In this document: positions 1-7,839 of the stretch, in pieces
Layout: each line of letters begins with the position of its first letter
Position numbering within the stretch: the first letter of the stretch is position 1
Assembly (NCBI RefSeq): GCF_900111745.1
Contig: NZ_FOIJ01000019.1
Coordinates: 62,001 to 126,000, forward strand
Origin: Stigmatella erecta
GTDB taxonomy: Bacteria > Myxococcota > Myxococcia > Myxococcales > Myxococcaceae
Length of the DNA: 64,000 nt
Direction: 5' to 3'
Notes under the pieces: generated by a model
The model's input: the letters and a program-made list of their open reading frames with translations, nothing else
What the model was told of the DNA's origin: nothing
Database searches by the model: none
Made by a program: the position numbers and the translations under genes

Positions 1-252
1 CGCAGGGCGCTGCTGCCCTTCGGGTTGCTCTTCCACACCGGCATCATTTTCTTCCATGGGTTGATCAGCTTCGCGCTGATCATGTTCGGTGCGCTCGTCC
101 TGCTGCTGCGCCCGTACGATGAGGCGTTCCGCTTCGCGTGGCTGCGCTCCCGGCTGCCCCGGCTCCAGCCGCGCTCAGCCCGCGCGGAAGAAAAGGAAGT
201 ACAGCAGTCCGGACAGGGCGAGCGAAACGGCGACGGAGCCCAGGCAGCCTAG
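1..252 (+). CDS. C-terminal fragment of an HTTM-family membrane protein (5' end outside window)
   Basis: The reading frame is open from base 1 and stops at 250-252, so only the last 83 codons are present. The fragment begins with a hydrophobic helix (LLFHTGIIFFHGLISFAL) that runs into a second one (IMFGALVLLLRP) and then a charged tail. This pattern matches the last membrane helices of HTTM-domain proteins (the family of vitamin K-dependent gamma-carboxylase and its bacterial relatives), integral inner-membrane proteins of mostly unknown substrate. No catalytic residue lies in the visible part, so the family call rests on the hydrophobic pattern alone. The last 24 residues are low-complexity and overlap a possible small membrane gene on the other strand. 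Confidence 0.5.
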   Translation, partial: RRALLPFGLLFHTGIIFFHGLISFALIMFGALVLLLRPYDEAFRFAWLRSRLPRLQPRSARAEEKEVQQSGQGERNGDGAQAA

Positions 253-276
253 CTTGTTCGAGAAGAAGAAAAACAT
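175..276 (-). CDS. Possible 33-residue single-pass membrane peptide
   Basis: Starting at the ATG at 276-274, the product begins MFFFFSNKLGCLGS and continues as one hydrophobic helix that ends FLFFRAG. Very short proteins with an SNKLGCLGS-type start followed by one membrane segment recur in high-GC bacteria, as I recall. The same frame stays open upstream to 438, but that extension is Arg/Pro/Cys-rich and looks like antisense noise, so the short start is preferred. No strong ribosome binding site is visible. It overlaps the 3' end of the convergent HTTM gene by 78 bases. The function is unknown. Confidence 0.35.
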   Translation of the reverse strand: MFFFFSNKLGCLGSVAVSLALSGLLYFLFFRAG

Positions 277-464
277 GCCCCGAAGGTAGGGGCGGCCGCG
301 CGGGATGCAGCCTTCGGTCAGGGGAAGGCAGCGGGGAATGTGCGGAGCCCGACAGGGGAGCATGCGGCCGCACAGGCCTGTGGCGAAGCGTTGGGCATGC
401 ATCAAATCGAAGGACAGGGTCTCCTGCCAGGAATCCAAGGCATCACGCCTCAGGGAGACCTTTC

Positions 465-3400
465 ATGCGTTTGCCGTTCACACGTTCGCGGGCCGGAGGG
501 CTTCTGCTCGCCGCGCTGGTCAGCTGTGCGCCCCCATCGTCCAACGAGGGGCACCAGGCCGCTGGCGCCTCACGGGCTGCTCTGAACCCATTGCAGCCGC
601 AACTGCTGGCCTCCGCGTCCGCCGTGCCTTCCGATGGGCTCGCGTATGTGACGCTCACCGTCACCCCGCGCGGTCCGGACGGACAGGCCCTGGGCACGGG
701 GCTCCACGTCGAGGTGCTGAGCAGTGATGGCCTCGTCACCCTGGGAGGGCCGGGCACCTCGGCCTGTACCGTCAACGCTCCCTCCGCCGCGTGTCTGACG
801 GCGGTGGACTCGGGGGCGGGGAGCTATGTCGTCACGGCCAGGAGCGCCACGCCGCTGTCCCCGGTGGCCTTCTCCGCCACCGTCACCGATGCGAATGGCA
901 CCACGCTGCTGCCGGACACGGCGGACGTCACGTTCGACTCCAGCCAGTTCCAGGGGGGCCCCGGGTGCACGGGCGCCTGCGGCACCACCGTCACCAGCGG
1001 CAGCGTGACGGTGACCGCGAACCACGCCGCGGGCCGGAACCTCTACATCACCGGAGGCACCGTCACCTTCGATGCCACCACCGTGGGCCAGACCTTCGGC
1101 GACATCTTCATCACGGGCGGCACGGTGACGCATCTGCAGGCCACCAACGCCGCGATGTTCAAGCTCGACATCCTCACCGGCTCGTGGAACCTCCTGGGCG
1201 GCACGGTCAACACCTCGAACAAGGGGTACGGCATGACCTGTCATGCCAATGGCTCCTGCAGCGGCAATGGGCTGGTCAGCTTCGGCCCCAACGGGACGCC
1301 CTCCGCCGCCTTGGCCAGCACCAGCCGGTTCTACGGCGCGAGCCACGGGGGCATGGGGTCCGGCAACTACCGGGTCAACATGTCCGGTGCCGCCAACACC
1401 CACGCGGGCAATGCCGGGCCGACCTACGGGGACTACCGCGACCCGAAGTTTCCGGGGGCCACCAACAGCACTTACTCCGGCATTCACGGAGGCGGGGTCG
1501 CGCGCATCACCTCGGCGGGCACGTGCGTGCTGGCGGGCACCGCGTCCATCAGCGCGAACTCCTCGTTCAATGGCGCGGGAGGCTCCATCAACCTCCGGTG
1601 CCGGGGCATCACCTCGGCGGGGTGGACGGGGACCATCACCGCGGATGGTGGCGCCGCTTCCGGGAACTCCTCGATTCCCGAAGGGGCCGGAGGCGGGGGC
1701 CGCATCGCGCTGGTCTCCACCGGGGACGCCGCGACCCTGACCGGCGCGGTGAGCTACCCGCCGGTGAACCTCACCGCCCGGGTTCACGCCTTCGGGGGAG
1801 CGCCCGCCAACTCCAGCTACGTGTTTGGCGCGGGCGGGGCGGGGACCCTCTATCTCAAGCACAGCGGGTTGGCGTACGGCGACCTCATCGTCGCCAACAA
1901 CTCCCCCGCGCACTACATGAACGAGGGCACGACCCGGCTGCCCGCGATCGCCGGGACGATCAACAGCGCCGCCGCGGCGGGGGCCACCTCGCTGCCGGTC
2001 ACCATCGCCAGCACGAGCTTCAACGCGACCCACTACGACAACGCCGGGGCACCGGTCATCACCAACCCCCCGCTGACCCAGAACACGGCCCCCTCGTCCT
2101 CGGCGGCCTTCAATGGGGTGTTCGAGGGCGGGTGGCTGCGGCCCGACATCACCGCCGCGGGCGGGGCGCTGTTCGACCCCTCGAACCTGGTGCGCATCAC
2201 CGCCAACGCGGTGGGCACCCTGACGGTGACGGCGGCCCCCTCCGATATCGCCGCGGGCGCGTTCTTCCGGAGCGTGGAGGTGCTGGACCACCTCGATGTG
2301 CTCGGCAACGCGATGCTCGAGACCAACGGTGACCTCTACGTCCTGTCGGGCAACACGGCGAACTCCGGGGCCAGCACGATGACCGTGAACGGCCTGGTGC
2401 TCTTCGACACGACGGCGGGCAGGACGGGACGCATCGAATACGCGGGGGGCGTGGTCAACGTCGTGCAGAGCACCCAGGTGATGCCCCCGGTCGCGGGCGC
2501 CACGCTCGTCGCCGGCAACGTCGAGGTCTCCGGGAGCGGGGCGATCACCGTGCCCGCCATTGTCGCGTCGAACGAGGTCATCCTGAATGGCGGCACGCTG
2601 ACCACCAACTCCCTCGTGGCGAGCCGCTATGTGCAGACCGCCGGTGTCCTCCGGCATTACCCTCCGCTGTTCAAGACCTCGCCCGCGGCGGCGGTGGTGT
2701 ACGGGCTCCAGGTGACATTGGGGGATACTTTTTCCCTCTCGGGTGGCTCGGTCGATGTCTCGGGGCTCGGCTACCCGATGGCGACCGATCCGCAAGGGGC
2801 GCCACAGATCGCTTGGGGATTCGGAGCGAATGGTCCCTCGTCCGCGGCCGGCGTGGTGAATGGCTATGGCGCCAGCCACGGCGGCGTGGGAGGCGGGTAC
2901 ACGAGCGGCGCCCGGGGCATGGCCTACGGTGACTACCGGGACCCCCGGTATCCGGGAGGGGCCGCGGCGACCGTGGGCGGCTCGCCGGCCTACCTCTCGT
3001 TCAGCAGCCCCGGGGGCGGTGTCTTCCGCGTCACCGCCGCCGGCACCTGCACGCTGGGCGGCAGCTCCCTCGTCAAGGCCGACGCCGTGAGGTGGGGCTA
3101 TGAGTATGGCTCCGCCGGGGGCTCGGTCTCCTGGCGCTGCGGAGCCTTCGAGACCACCGGCTGGAACGGGACGATGTCCGCCAACGGAGCGAATGCCTAC
3201 ACCTCCAAATCCCTGGGGGGCACGCACGCCGGCGGGGGAGGCCGCATCGCGCTGGTGAGCACGGGGGGCGCGTCGAGCTTCACCGGCGCTCTGAGCTATC
3301 CGCTCCCGGTGAGCAATGCGCAGCTCCAGGCCAGGGGAGGCGCTGGCGTCAACGCCACGTACACCGACGGGGGCGCGGGGACGGTCTTCCTCAAGCACGC

Positions 3401-3827
3401 CGATGTGGCGTATGGCCAGTTGCTCGTCCGCAACAACAACCAGCCGCACTACGCCACGGGCGGGTTCACCCCCTTGCTCTCCATCGCGGGGACCCTCCAG
3501 AGCGCGGTGGCGGCCGGGGACACCACGCTGGGCGTGACCATCACTAGCACGCCGTCCCATGGCTCGGCCGCCTTCAACCAGGTGCTCGCCGGCCTGTGGC
3601 TTCGTCCGGACACCAGCGTGAACAGCGGCAGCTTGCCCGCGGACAACCTGGTCCGGGTCTCCGGCAACACCTTCGTGAGCTCCACGCTGACCCAGCTGAC
3701 CGTCTCGCCGGCCCTGGCCGCGGCGCCGGCCGGAGCGAGCTTCAAGAGCGTGGACCTCTTCGATGTCTACACCGTCGGGGGAGGCGCCGTCGTGCAGACG
3801 CAAGGCGACATCTACATCGTCCCTTAG
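465..3827 (+). CDS. Large secreted (probable lipo-) protein with internally duplicated Gly-rich module
   Basis: The start is the ATG at 465, which gives a short basic N-terminus, a hydrophobic core and a lipobox-like LVSC with Cys21; AGGGAGACC a few bases upstream is an acceptable ribosome binding site. Residues about 45-155 resemble an invasin/Ig-like (Big-1) beta domain. Two long homologous modules follow, near residues 280-640 and 790-1120. Each carries YGASHGG, YGDYRDP, a GTC..L.G block, a GGGGRIALVSTG block and an AG(T)LYLKH/VFLKH block. The composition (Gly, Ala, Thr, Ser, few Lys) fits an extracellular or surface beta-rich protein of 1120 residues. No enzymatic motif was recognised. 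A predatory, adhesion or matrix role is only a guess. Confidence 0.75.
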   Translation: MRLPFTRSRAGGLLLAALVSCAPPSSNEGHQAAGASRAALNPLQPQLLASASAVPSDGLAYVTLTVTPRGPDGQALGTGLHVEVLSSDGLVTLGGPGTSACTVNAPSAACLTAVDSGAGSYVVTARSATPLSPVAFSATVTDANGTTLLPDTADVTFDSSQFQGGPGCTGACGTTVTSGSVTVTANHAAGRNLYITGGTVTFDATTVGQTFGDIFITGGTVTHLQATNAAMFKLDILTGSWNLLGGTVNTSNKGYGMTCHANGSCSGNGLVSFGPNGTPSAALASTSRFYGASHGGMGSGNYRVNMSGAANTHAGNAGPTYGDYRDPKFPGATNSTYSGIHGGGVARITSAGTCVLAGTASISANSSFNGAGGSINLRCRGITSAGWTGTITADGGAASGNSSIPEGAGGGGRIALVSTGDAATLTGAVSYPPVNLTARVHAFGGAPANSSYVFGAGGAGTLYLKHSGLAYGDLIVANNSPAHYMNEGTTRLPAIAGTINSAAAAGATSLPVTIASTSFNATHYDNAGAPVITNPPLTQNTAPSSSAAFNGVFEGGWLRPDITAAGGALFDPSNLVRITANAVGTLTVTAAPSDIAAGAFFRSVEVLDHLDVLGNAMLETNGDLYVLSGNTANSGASTMTVNGLVLFDTTAGRTGRIEYAGGVVNVVQSTQVMPPVAGATLVAGNVEVSGSGAITVPAIVASNEVILNGGTLTTNSLVASRYVQTAGVLRHYPPLFKTSPAAAVVYGLQVTLGDTFSLSGGSVDVSGLGYPMATDPQGAPQIAWGFGANGPSSAAGVVNGYGASHGGVGGGYTSGARGMAYGDYRDPRYPGGAAATVGGSPAYLSFSSPGGGVFRVTAAGTCTLGGSSLVKADAVRWGYEYGSAGGSVSWRCGAFETTGWNGTMSANGANAYTSKSLGGTHAGGGGRIALVSTGGASSFTGALSYPLPVSNAQLQARGGAGVNATYTDGGAGTVFLKHADVAYGQLLVRNNNQPHYATGGFTPLLSIAGTLQSAVAAGDTTLGVTITSTPSHGSAAFNQVLAGLWLRPDTSVNSGSLPADNLVRVSGNTFVSSTLTQLTVSPALAAAPAGASFKSVDLFDVYTVGGGAVVQTQGDIYIVP

Positions 3828-3840
3828 GCGCCGCTGGGTT

Positions 3841-3898
3841 CATGGGCCCTCAACCCGTGTAGAACGTCCCGGTTCCGTTCCACCGAAGAGGGCCCATG
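3841..3898. promoter_or_regulatory. Perfect 11-bp inverted repeat whose right arm holds a start codon
   Basis: CATGGGCCCTC (3841-3851) is repeated as its exact reverse complement GAGGGCCCATG (3888-3898), with 36 bases between. The right arm contains the ATG at 3896 that opens the GFA-family gene; the left arm begins 13 bases after the stop of the preceding gene. In RNA the pairing would hide that ATG. It could be a terminator-like stem for the upstream gene, a translational control, or an operator. Confidence 0.4.
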
Positions 3899-4351
3899 TC
3901 CCACCCGATGTCCAACAACGCCCCCCTCCTGGCTGGACAGTGCCTCTGTGGCGCTGTCCAGTACGAGGTGGCCGATGCCTTCGTGTACGCCGCCAACTGC
4001 CACTGTTCGCAGTGCCGCCGGGCAACGGGCTCCGCCTTCAAGCCCTTCGCCGGCATCGCTCGCGAGAAGCTGCGTGTGGTCCAGGGCGAGGAGCGCCTGC
4101 TCCTCTATGGGGGCGCGGAGAATCACGACGCGCACTGCAAGCACTGCGGCTCGCTCCTGTACTCCGTGGTGCGGGACGGCGCCTATGTCCACGTCACCTT
4201 GGGCACGCTGAAGGAGGGGCCCTCCCTCCGGCCCACCGAGCACATCTTCGTTGGCTCGAAGGCGCCCTGGTTCACCATCACAGACGGTCTGCCGCAGTAC
4301 GCCGAGCACGCGGTGGGCGCGCCGTTGAACGCGGCCGCGGGCGAGGAGTAG
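3896..4351 (+). CDS. GFA-family (glutathione-dependent formaldehyde-activating/CENP-V-like) zinc protein
   Basis: This 151-residue protein has the full cysteine pattern of the GFA/CENP-V fold: Cys16 and Cys18 (CLC), Cys35, Cys37 and Cys40 (CHCSQC), and Cys81 and Cys84 (CKHC). These bind the structural and catalytic zinc sites in family members. In the type enzyme the domain is linked to glutathione and formaldehyde handling, but most bacterial homologues have no proven substrate, so only a cytosolic metal-binding role is supported. Two ATG codons are possible, at 3896 and 3905. The first sits inside an inverted repeat, so 3905 (MSNNAPLL) is a real alternative; all zinc ligands are kept either way. 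It appears to be a single-gene unit. Confidence 0.85.
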   Translation: MSHPMSNNAPLLAGQCLCGAVQYEVADAFVYAANCHCSQCRRATGSAFKPFAGIAREKLRVVQGEERLLLYGGAENHDAHCKHCGSLLYSVVRDGAYVHVTLGTLKEGPSLRPTEHIFVGSKAPWFTITDGLPQYAEHAVGAPLNAAAGEE

Positions 4352-4463
4352 GCCGAGGGGGTCACACCGGAGCTGTCGAGTGGGAAACGGAGACTGCTCC
4401 ACCGAGGGCTTGATGCGGTGACGTGTCATCCCCACCTTGGCCGCGCTCGGGGTAGGAGTGGCA

Positions 4464-5660
4464 ATGGCTCAGCGTCCGTGGGTGTCCTTCGGGGTAGCGG
4501 TATTCCTGGGGCTGGTGGGATGTGCATCTCCTCCAGAGGAGAACGTGGCAGGGGAGGAAGGAGCGCCACCTGGCGAGGCCCTCCCCGTGCAGGGGCCTCC
4601 CACCGAGGAGGCGGCTCCCGGCGCGGGTCCGGAGCTGCCCCAGCAAGAGGCTCCGTCCGGTTCACCCGAGGCCCTGTGTCCGGCGGCCAACTTGGGCGCG
4701 ACGCCCACCGAGGCCATCGTGGACCCACGGCCCAACCCCCGGATCTGCGCGTTTTCTCCGGACGGGTGCGACGCCCACCGCCCGTCTCACGCCCGGCGAG
4801 CGGTTCCCCGCCCCTGCCGGGTCTGGGACCCGACGCCCTACAGCTCCGGGGACTACCGGCTCCAGCATGATGCCTCCGGGCGCCTCACCCAGATCGAGGG
4901 GCCCAGAGAGTGGTATGAGGGCTTCACCTACGACGCCTGTGGCCGCCTGACCCAGTATGGCAAGTCGCCGCTCGGCTCGATGAGCACCTATTTCGATGAG
5001 TGGGAGTGGACCGCGGAGGGCCAGTTCCTCCGGTGGCGATTCTCGCAAAACTCCTGGGACCAGGACTTGTCCGTGGAGCGGGATGCCCAGGGCACGCTCC
5101 TGGGCGCTGCACGGACTCATGAGTTCAATGGGCCCTATGTGACGGAGAAGCACGCTTACACGTTGGACGCGCAGGGGCGTATCGCGCGCACGGAAGCCAT
5201 CTCCCGGAACCCGGAGGGCCAACTGACCGAGCGCGCATGGCAGGAGACACGGCGCTACGGCGCATCGGGCGCGCTGGAGGAGATCCGCCGCGAATCGAGC
5301 GGGAAGCTGTCCTGGGTGCAGGAGTTCTCCCAGGGCCGCAGGGTCCGGCACGCCGGCGGGGATGGAAGCTGGGAGACGCGGTGGACCTATGGTCTGTCCG
5401 GAGAACTCCTGGCCTACTCCAACCAGAGCCAGACCCAGCGGCTCCAGGTGAGCTACCAGTACGGCGAGGACGGCCGGTTGCTCCGGACGGTCGAGACCGT
5501 CCAGGCCCGGACGGCCACGGGCTGGAGCGAATCACAGCATCTCTCCGAATACAGCTATGCCGGGGACGGGCGCATCCTCTCCCGGAAGGACCGGACCGGG
5601 ACCTTGGCGTATACCTATGTGTATGAGTACACCTGCGAGCCGGACGCGTCCGGTCCGTGA
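4464..5660 (+). CDS. YD/RHS-repeat-like lipoprotein
   Basis: The ATG at 4464 follows GGTAGGAGTGGCA, a good ribosome binding site, and gives MAQRPWVSFGVAVFLGLVGC: a signal peptide with lipobox LVGC and lipidated Cys20. An acidic Pro/Glu/Gly-rich linker follows to about residue 75. The remainder to residue 398 is a run of short beta-hairpin repeats of the YD type, for example YRLQHDASGRLTQIEG, YDACGRLTQYG, YTLDAQGRIARTE and YQYGEDGRLLRTVE. YD repeats form shells or surface fibres in Rhs/TcC proteins. Here there is no toxin domain and no core protease motif, so a cell-surface scaffold is more likely than a polymorphic toxin. It is convergent with the next gene, with 3 bases between the stops. 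Confidence 0.75.
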   Translation: MAQRPWVSFGVAVFLGLVGCASPPEENVAGEEGAPPGEALPVQGPPTEEAAPGAGPELPQQEAPSGSPEALCPAANLGATPTEAIVDPRPNPRICAFSPDGCDAHRPSHARRAVPRPCRVWDPTPYSSGDYRLQHDASGRLTQIEGPREWYEGFTYDACGRLTQYGKSPLGSMSTYFDEWEWTAEGQFLRWRFSQNSWDQDLSVERDAQGTLLGAARTHEFNGPYVTEKHAYTLDAQGRIARTEAISRNPEGQLTERAWQETRRYGASGALEEIRRESSGKLSWVQEFSQGRRVRHAGGDGSWETRWTYGLSGELLAYSNQSQTQRLQVSYQYGEDGRLLRTVETVQARTATGWSESQHLSEYSYAGDGRILSRKDRTGTLAYTYVYEYTCEPDASGP

Positions 5661-5663
5661 GGC

Positions 5664-6401
5664 CTACGGAAGCGACGGGGCGGCTTGAGGAAAGCGCTCC
5701 GGCGAGGCCAGGACGGGAGGAAGGCTGCTGGCCAGCGCGAAGACGTTCTGCTCCAGGAACCGCATGATCGCGCTGGTGTGCGAGGACATGTCGATCATCT
5801 GCAGGAGCCGGGCGCCCGTCTCGATGGCGGGCAGGGCACCCAGGGTGTGCTCCATGTTCTGCCTCAAGGTCGTCCCCCGCGGCGGCGAGAAGGGACCGTG
5901 GCAGAAGGAGTCCTGGATCAGGTGAAGCAGAATCCCCGCGGCGCGCCGGGGGACATCGCGGGTGTTCAGGAGCGTCTGGAACTGCCACGTGCAGGCGCTC
6001 TGAAGGAAGAACTGGAGGCCCTCGCACCGCGGGGGGCAGGAGGGCGCTTTCTGCCCCAACGCCAGCTCGACGGCGAGCCGGGACCCTTCGAACACCTTGG
6101 ACACCCGGCACGTCTTCAGCTCGACACATGTGACCCGGGACTCCTCGGGCCAGCTCACCCCGCGGAGGAACTCCTGCGCTCCCGGAGGGGGCTCGCGAGG
6201 GCCGGTGGAGCCCGGCATGTCCCACTCGGGAAGCGACCCCAGCGCGATGCCGCCGAGCAGGCGTCCCCCCGTGTAGCGCGGGTTCTTCGCCTGGGCTGTC
6301 TCCAGCGCCCGCCTCAGCGTGAGCAGCGTCATGCTTTCATGCAAAGTCTTGGCGCAGTCCCAAGAGCCCACGGCTTCCGGAAACGTCTGGTGGAGCGGCA
6401 T
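5664..6401 (-). CDS. Uncharacterised 245-residue protein with an HLIQDSFCHG motif
   Basis: The start at 6401 (MPLHQTFPEAVGSWDC) is chosen because AGGGG lies about 8 bases upstream; an ATG at 6437 has no such signal. The protein has no signal peptide and no membrane helix. Near the C-terminal third it contains GILLHLIQDSFCHGPF. This resembles the H-x-x-x-D-S/SxHxH zinc segment seen in phospholipase C/P1-nuclease-like proteins and in some bacterial proteins annotated only as hypothetical. The remaining zinc ligands of those families were not found, so enzymatic activity is not claimed. Cysteines are frequent for a cytosolic protein. Confidence 0.6.
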   Translation of the reverse strand: MPLHQTFPEAVGSWDCAKTLHESMTLLTLRRALETAQAKNPRYTGGRLLGGIALGSLPEWDMPGSTGPREPPPGAQEFLRGVSWPEESRVTCVELKTCRVSKVFEGSRLAVELALGQKAPSCPPRCEGLQFFLQSACTWQFQTLLNTRDVPRRAAGILLHLIQDSFCHGPFSPPRGTTLRQNMEHTLGALPAIETGARLLQMIDMSSHTSAIMRFLEQNVFALASSLPPVLASPERFPQAAPSLP

Positions 6402-6603
6402 GTGTGACCCCTGCTCACGTCCGTGACAGGAGTTCATTCTAAACCGTGGCAAAGCCAGGCGGCAAGCCAGCCCCCGGGTGTCTGTCAATGAGGAAAGCTC
6501 TGGAACCGAGGCAAAGACACACTCGATAAGACAATTCAAAGGAGTGCGCGTCCAGCAGGCAATCCGTGTCTGGCGGGCGGCTCCGGGTTCCTGCCGCGCG
6601 GGG

Positions 6604-7824
6604 CTACTCCGTCCGCATGGCCTCCACCGGATCCAGCTTCGCCGCGCGCGCGGCCGGGTAGATGCCGAAGCCCAGGCCCACCCCACAGCTCATCGCCAGC
6701 GACAGCAGCACCGACCAGGTGGGCACCTCGGTGGGCAGGTCCATCACCCAGCGCGCCAGGTGGGACAGGCCGATGCCCAGCCCCACGCCCAGCAGGCCGC
6801 CGGCCAGCGACAGCACCACCGCCTCGGTGGCGAACTGCGCCAGGATGCGCCGCTTCCGGGCCCCCAGCGCCTTGCGGATGCCGATCTCCCGCGTCCGCTC
6901 CGTCACCGCCACGAGCATGATGTTGAGGATGCCAATGCCGCCCACGAGCAGGGACAGCAGGCACACGCCGAAGCTGGCCACGGAGATGACCTGGGACATG
7001 CTGTTGAACATCTCCGTGCTGCTCTCGTTGGAGAACACGAAGAAGTCATCCGCCTGGGTGGGCTTGAGCCCATGCCGCCGCCGCATGAGCAGGGACACCT
7101 CGTCCTGCGCCCGCTGGATGACCTCTGCGGACTGCGCCTGGATGCTCACCCGGTAGTCCCTCACCCCGAACATCGTGCGGAAGACCGTCAGCGGCATCAG
7201 CACCTGGTTGTCCGGGTTGCCCATGCCCATGAAGCTGCCGCGCCGCTTGAGCACCCCCACCACCTGGAAGCCTCGCCCCTGGATGCGCAGCGTCTGGCCC
7301 ACGGCCTCGCCCCCCGGGAACAACGTGCTCGCCAGGTCCGCGCCAATCACCGCCACGCGCCGGGCATCCAGGTGCTCGGTCTCCGTGAAGGCCCGCCCCG
7401 TGGCCACCGTGACGGCGTTCGTCAGGAAGTACTCCGGGGTCCCCGCCCAGACGCTCACGTTGGGGCGCGATTCGCGCAGCGGCGTGGAGACCTTCTGGCC
7501 TCCCCGGGAGTCCTCCGCCGCGGCCCTCAACACCGAGGGCAGGGTCCGGATGGCCTCCAGGTCCCGCTCGTTGAGCCGGGGCCGCCGGGCCAGCTCCGCC
7601 AGGGGCAGGTCTCCTCCGAACGGCAGCCGCTGCACCTGAAAGCAGTTGGCGCCCAGCTCGGACATGTTCTCGGTGACCTGGTTGTGCAGCCCCTGGATGA
7701 GCCCCATCATCGCCACCACGGTGGTGGAGCCGATGACGATGCCCAGCAGCGTCAGGAAGGAGCGCAAGGGATTGGAGAGGAACGTCCCCAGCGCCAGCCT
7801 CAATGTGTCCCAGACCGCCATCAT
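6604..7824 (-). CDS. MacB-type ABC transporter permease (second of a pair)
   Basis: The 406-residue protein has the MacB/FtsX architecture: an N-terminal membrane helix (about 20-43, RSFLTLLGIVIGSTTVVAMM), a periplasmic MacB_PCD domain (about 45-275), three C-terminal helices, and the signature VGGIGILNIMLVAVTERTREIGIRKALGARKR on the cytoplasmic side. Family members are mechanotransmission permeases that drive lipoprotein, toxin or peptide traffic across the periplasm with an ATPase and often a TolC/MacA-type partner. It starts 15 bases after the stop of a paralogous permease and is surely co-transcribed with it. No ATPase or adaptor gene is next to it in this window. The start could be either of two adjacent ATG codons (7824 or 7821). 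Confidence 0.9.
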   Translation of the reverse strand: MMAVWDTLRLALGTFLSNPLRSFLTLLGIVIGSTTVVAMMGLIQGLHNQVTENMSELGANCFQVQRLPFGGDLPLAELARRPRLNERDLEAIRTLPSVLRAAAEDSRGGQKVSTPLRESRPNVSVWAGTPEYFLTNAVTVATGRAFTETEHLDARRVAVIGADLASTLFPGGEAVGQTLRIQGRGFQVVGVLKRRGSFMGMGNPDNQVLMPLTVFRTMFGVRDYRVSIQAQSAEVIQRAQDEVSLLMRRRHGLKPTQADDFFVFSNESSTEMFNSMSQVISVASFGVCLLSLLVGGIGILNIMLVAVTERTREIGIRKALGARKRRILAQFATEAVVLSLAGGLLGVGLGIGLSHLARWVMDLPTEVPTWSVLLSLAMSCGVGLGFGIYPAARAAKLDPVEAMRTE

Positions 7825-7839
7825 GGCCGCCGTCTCCCG

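Noticed and set aside
570-3803. A 1077-codon open frame on the minus strand opposite the large secreted protein
   Set aside because: It is rich in Arg, Gly, His and Val with no recognisable domain. High-GC coding sequence keeps antisense frames open, and the plus-strand protein has a signal peptide and clear repeats.
4464-5660. A polymorphic toxin of the Rhs class
   Set aside because: YD-type repeats are present, but there is no core autoprotease motif, no variable toxin tip and no immunity gene downstream.
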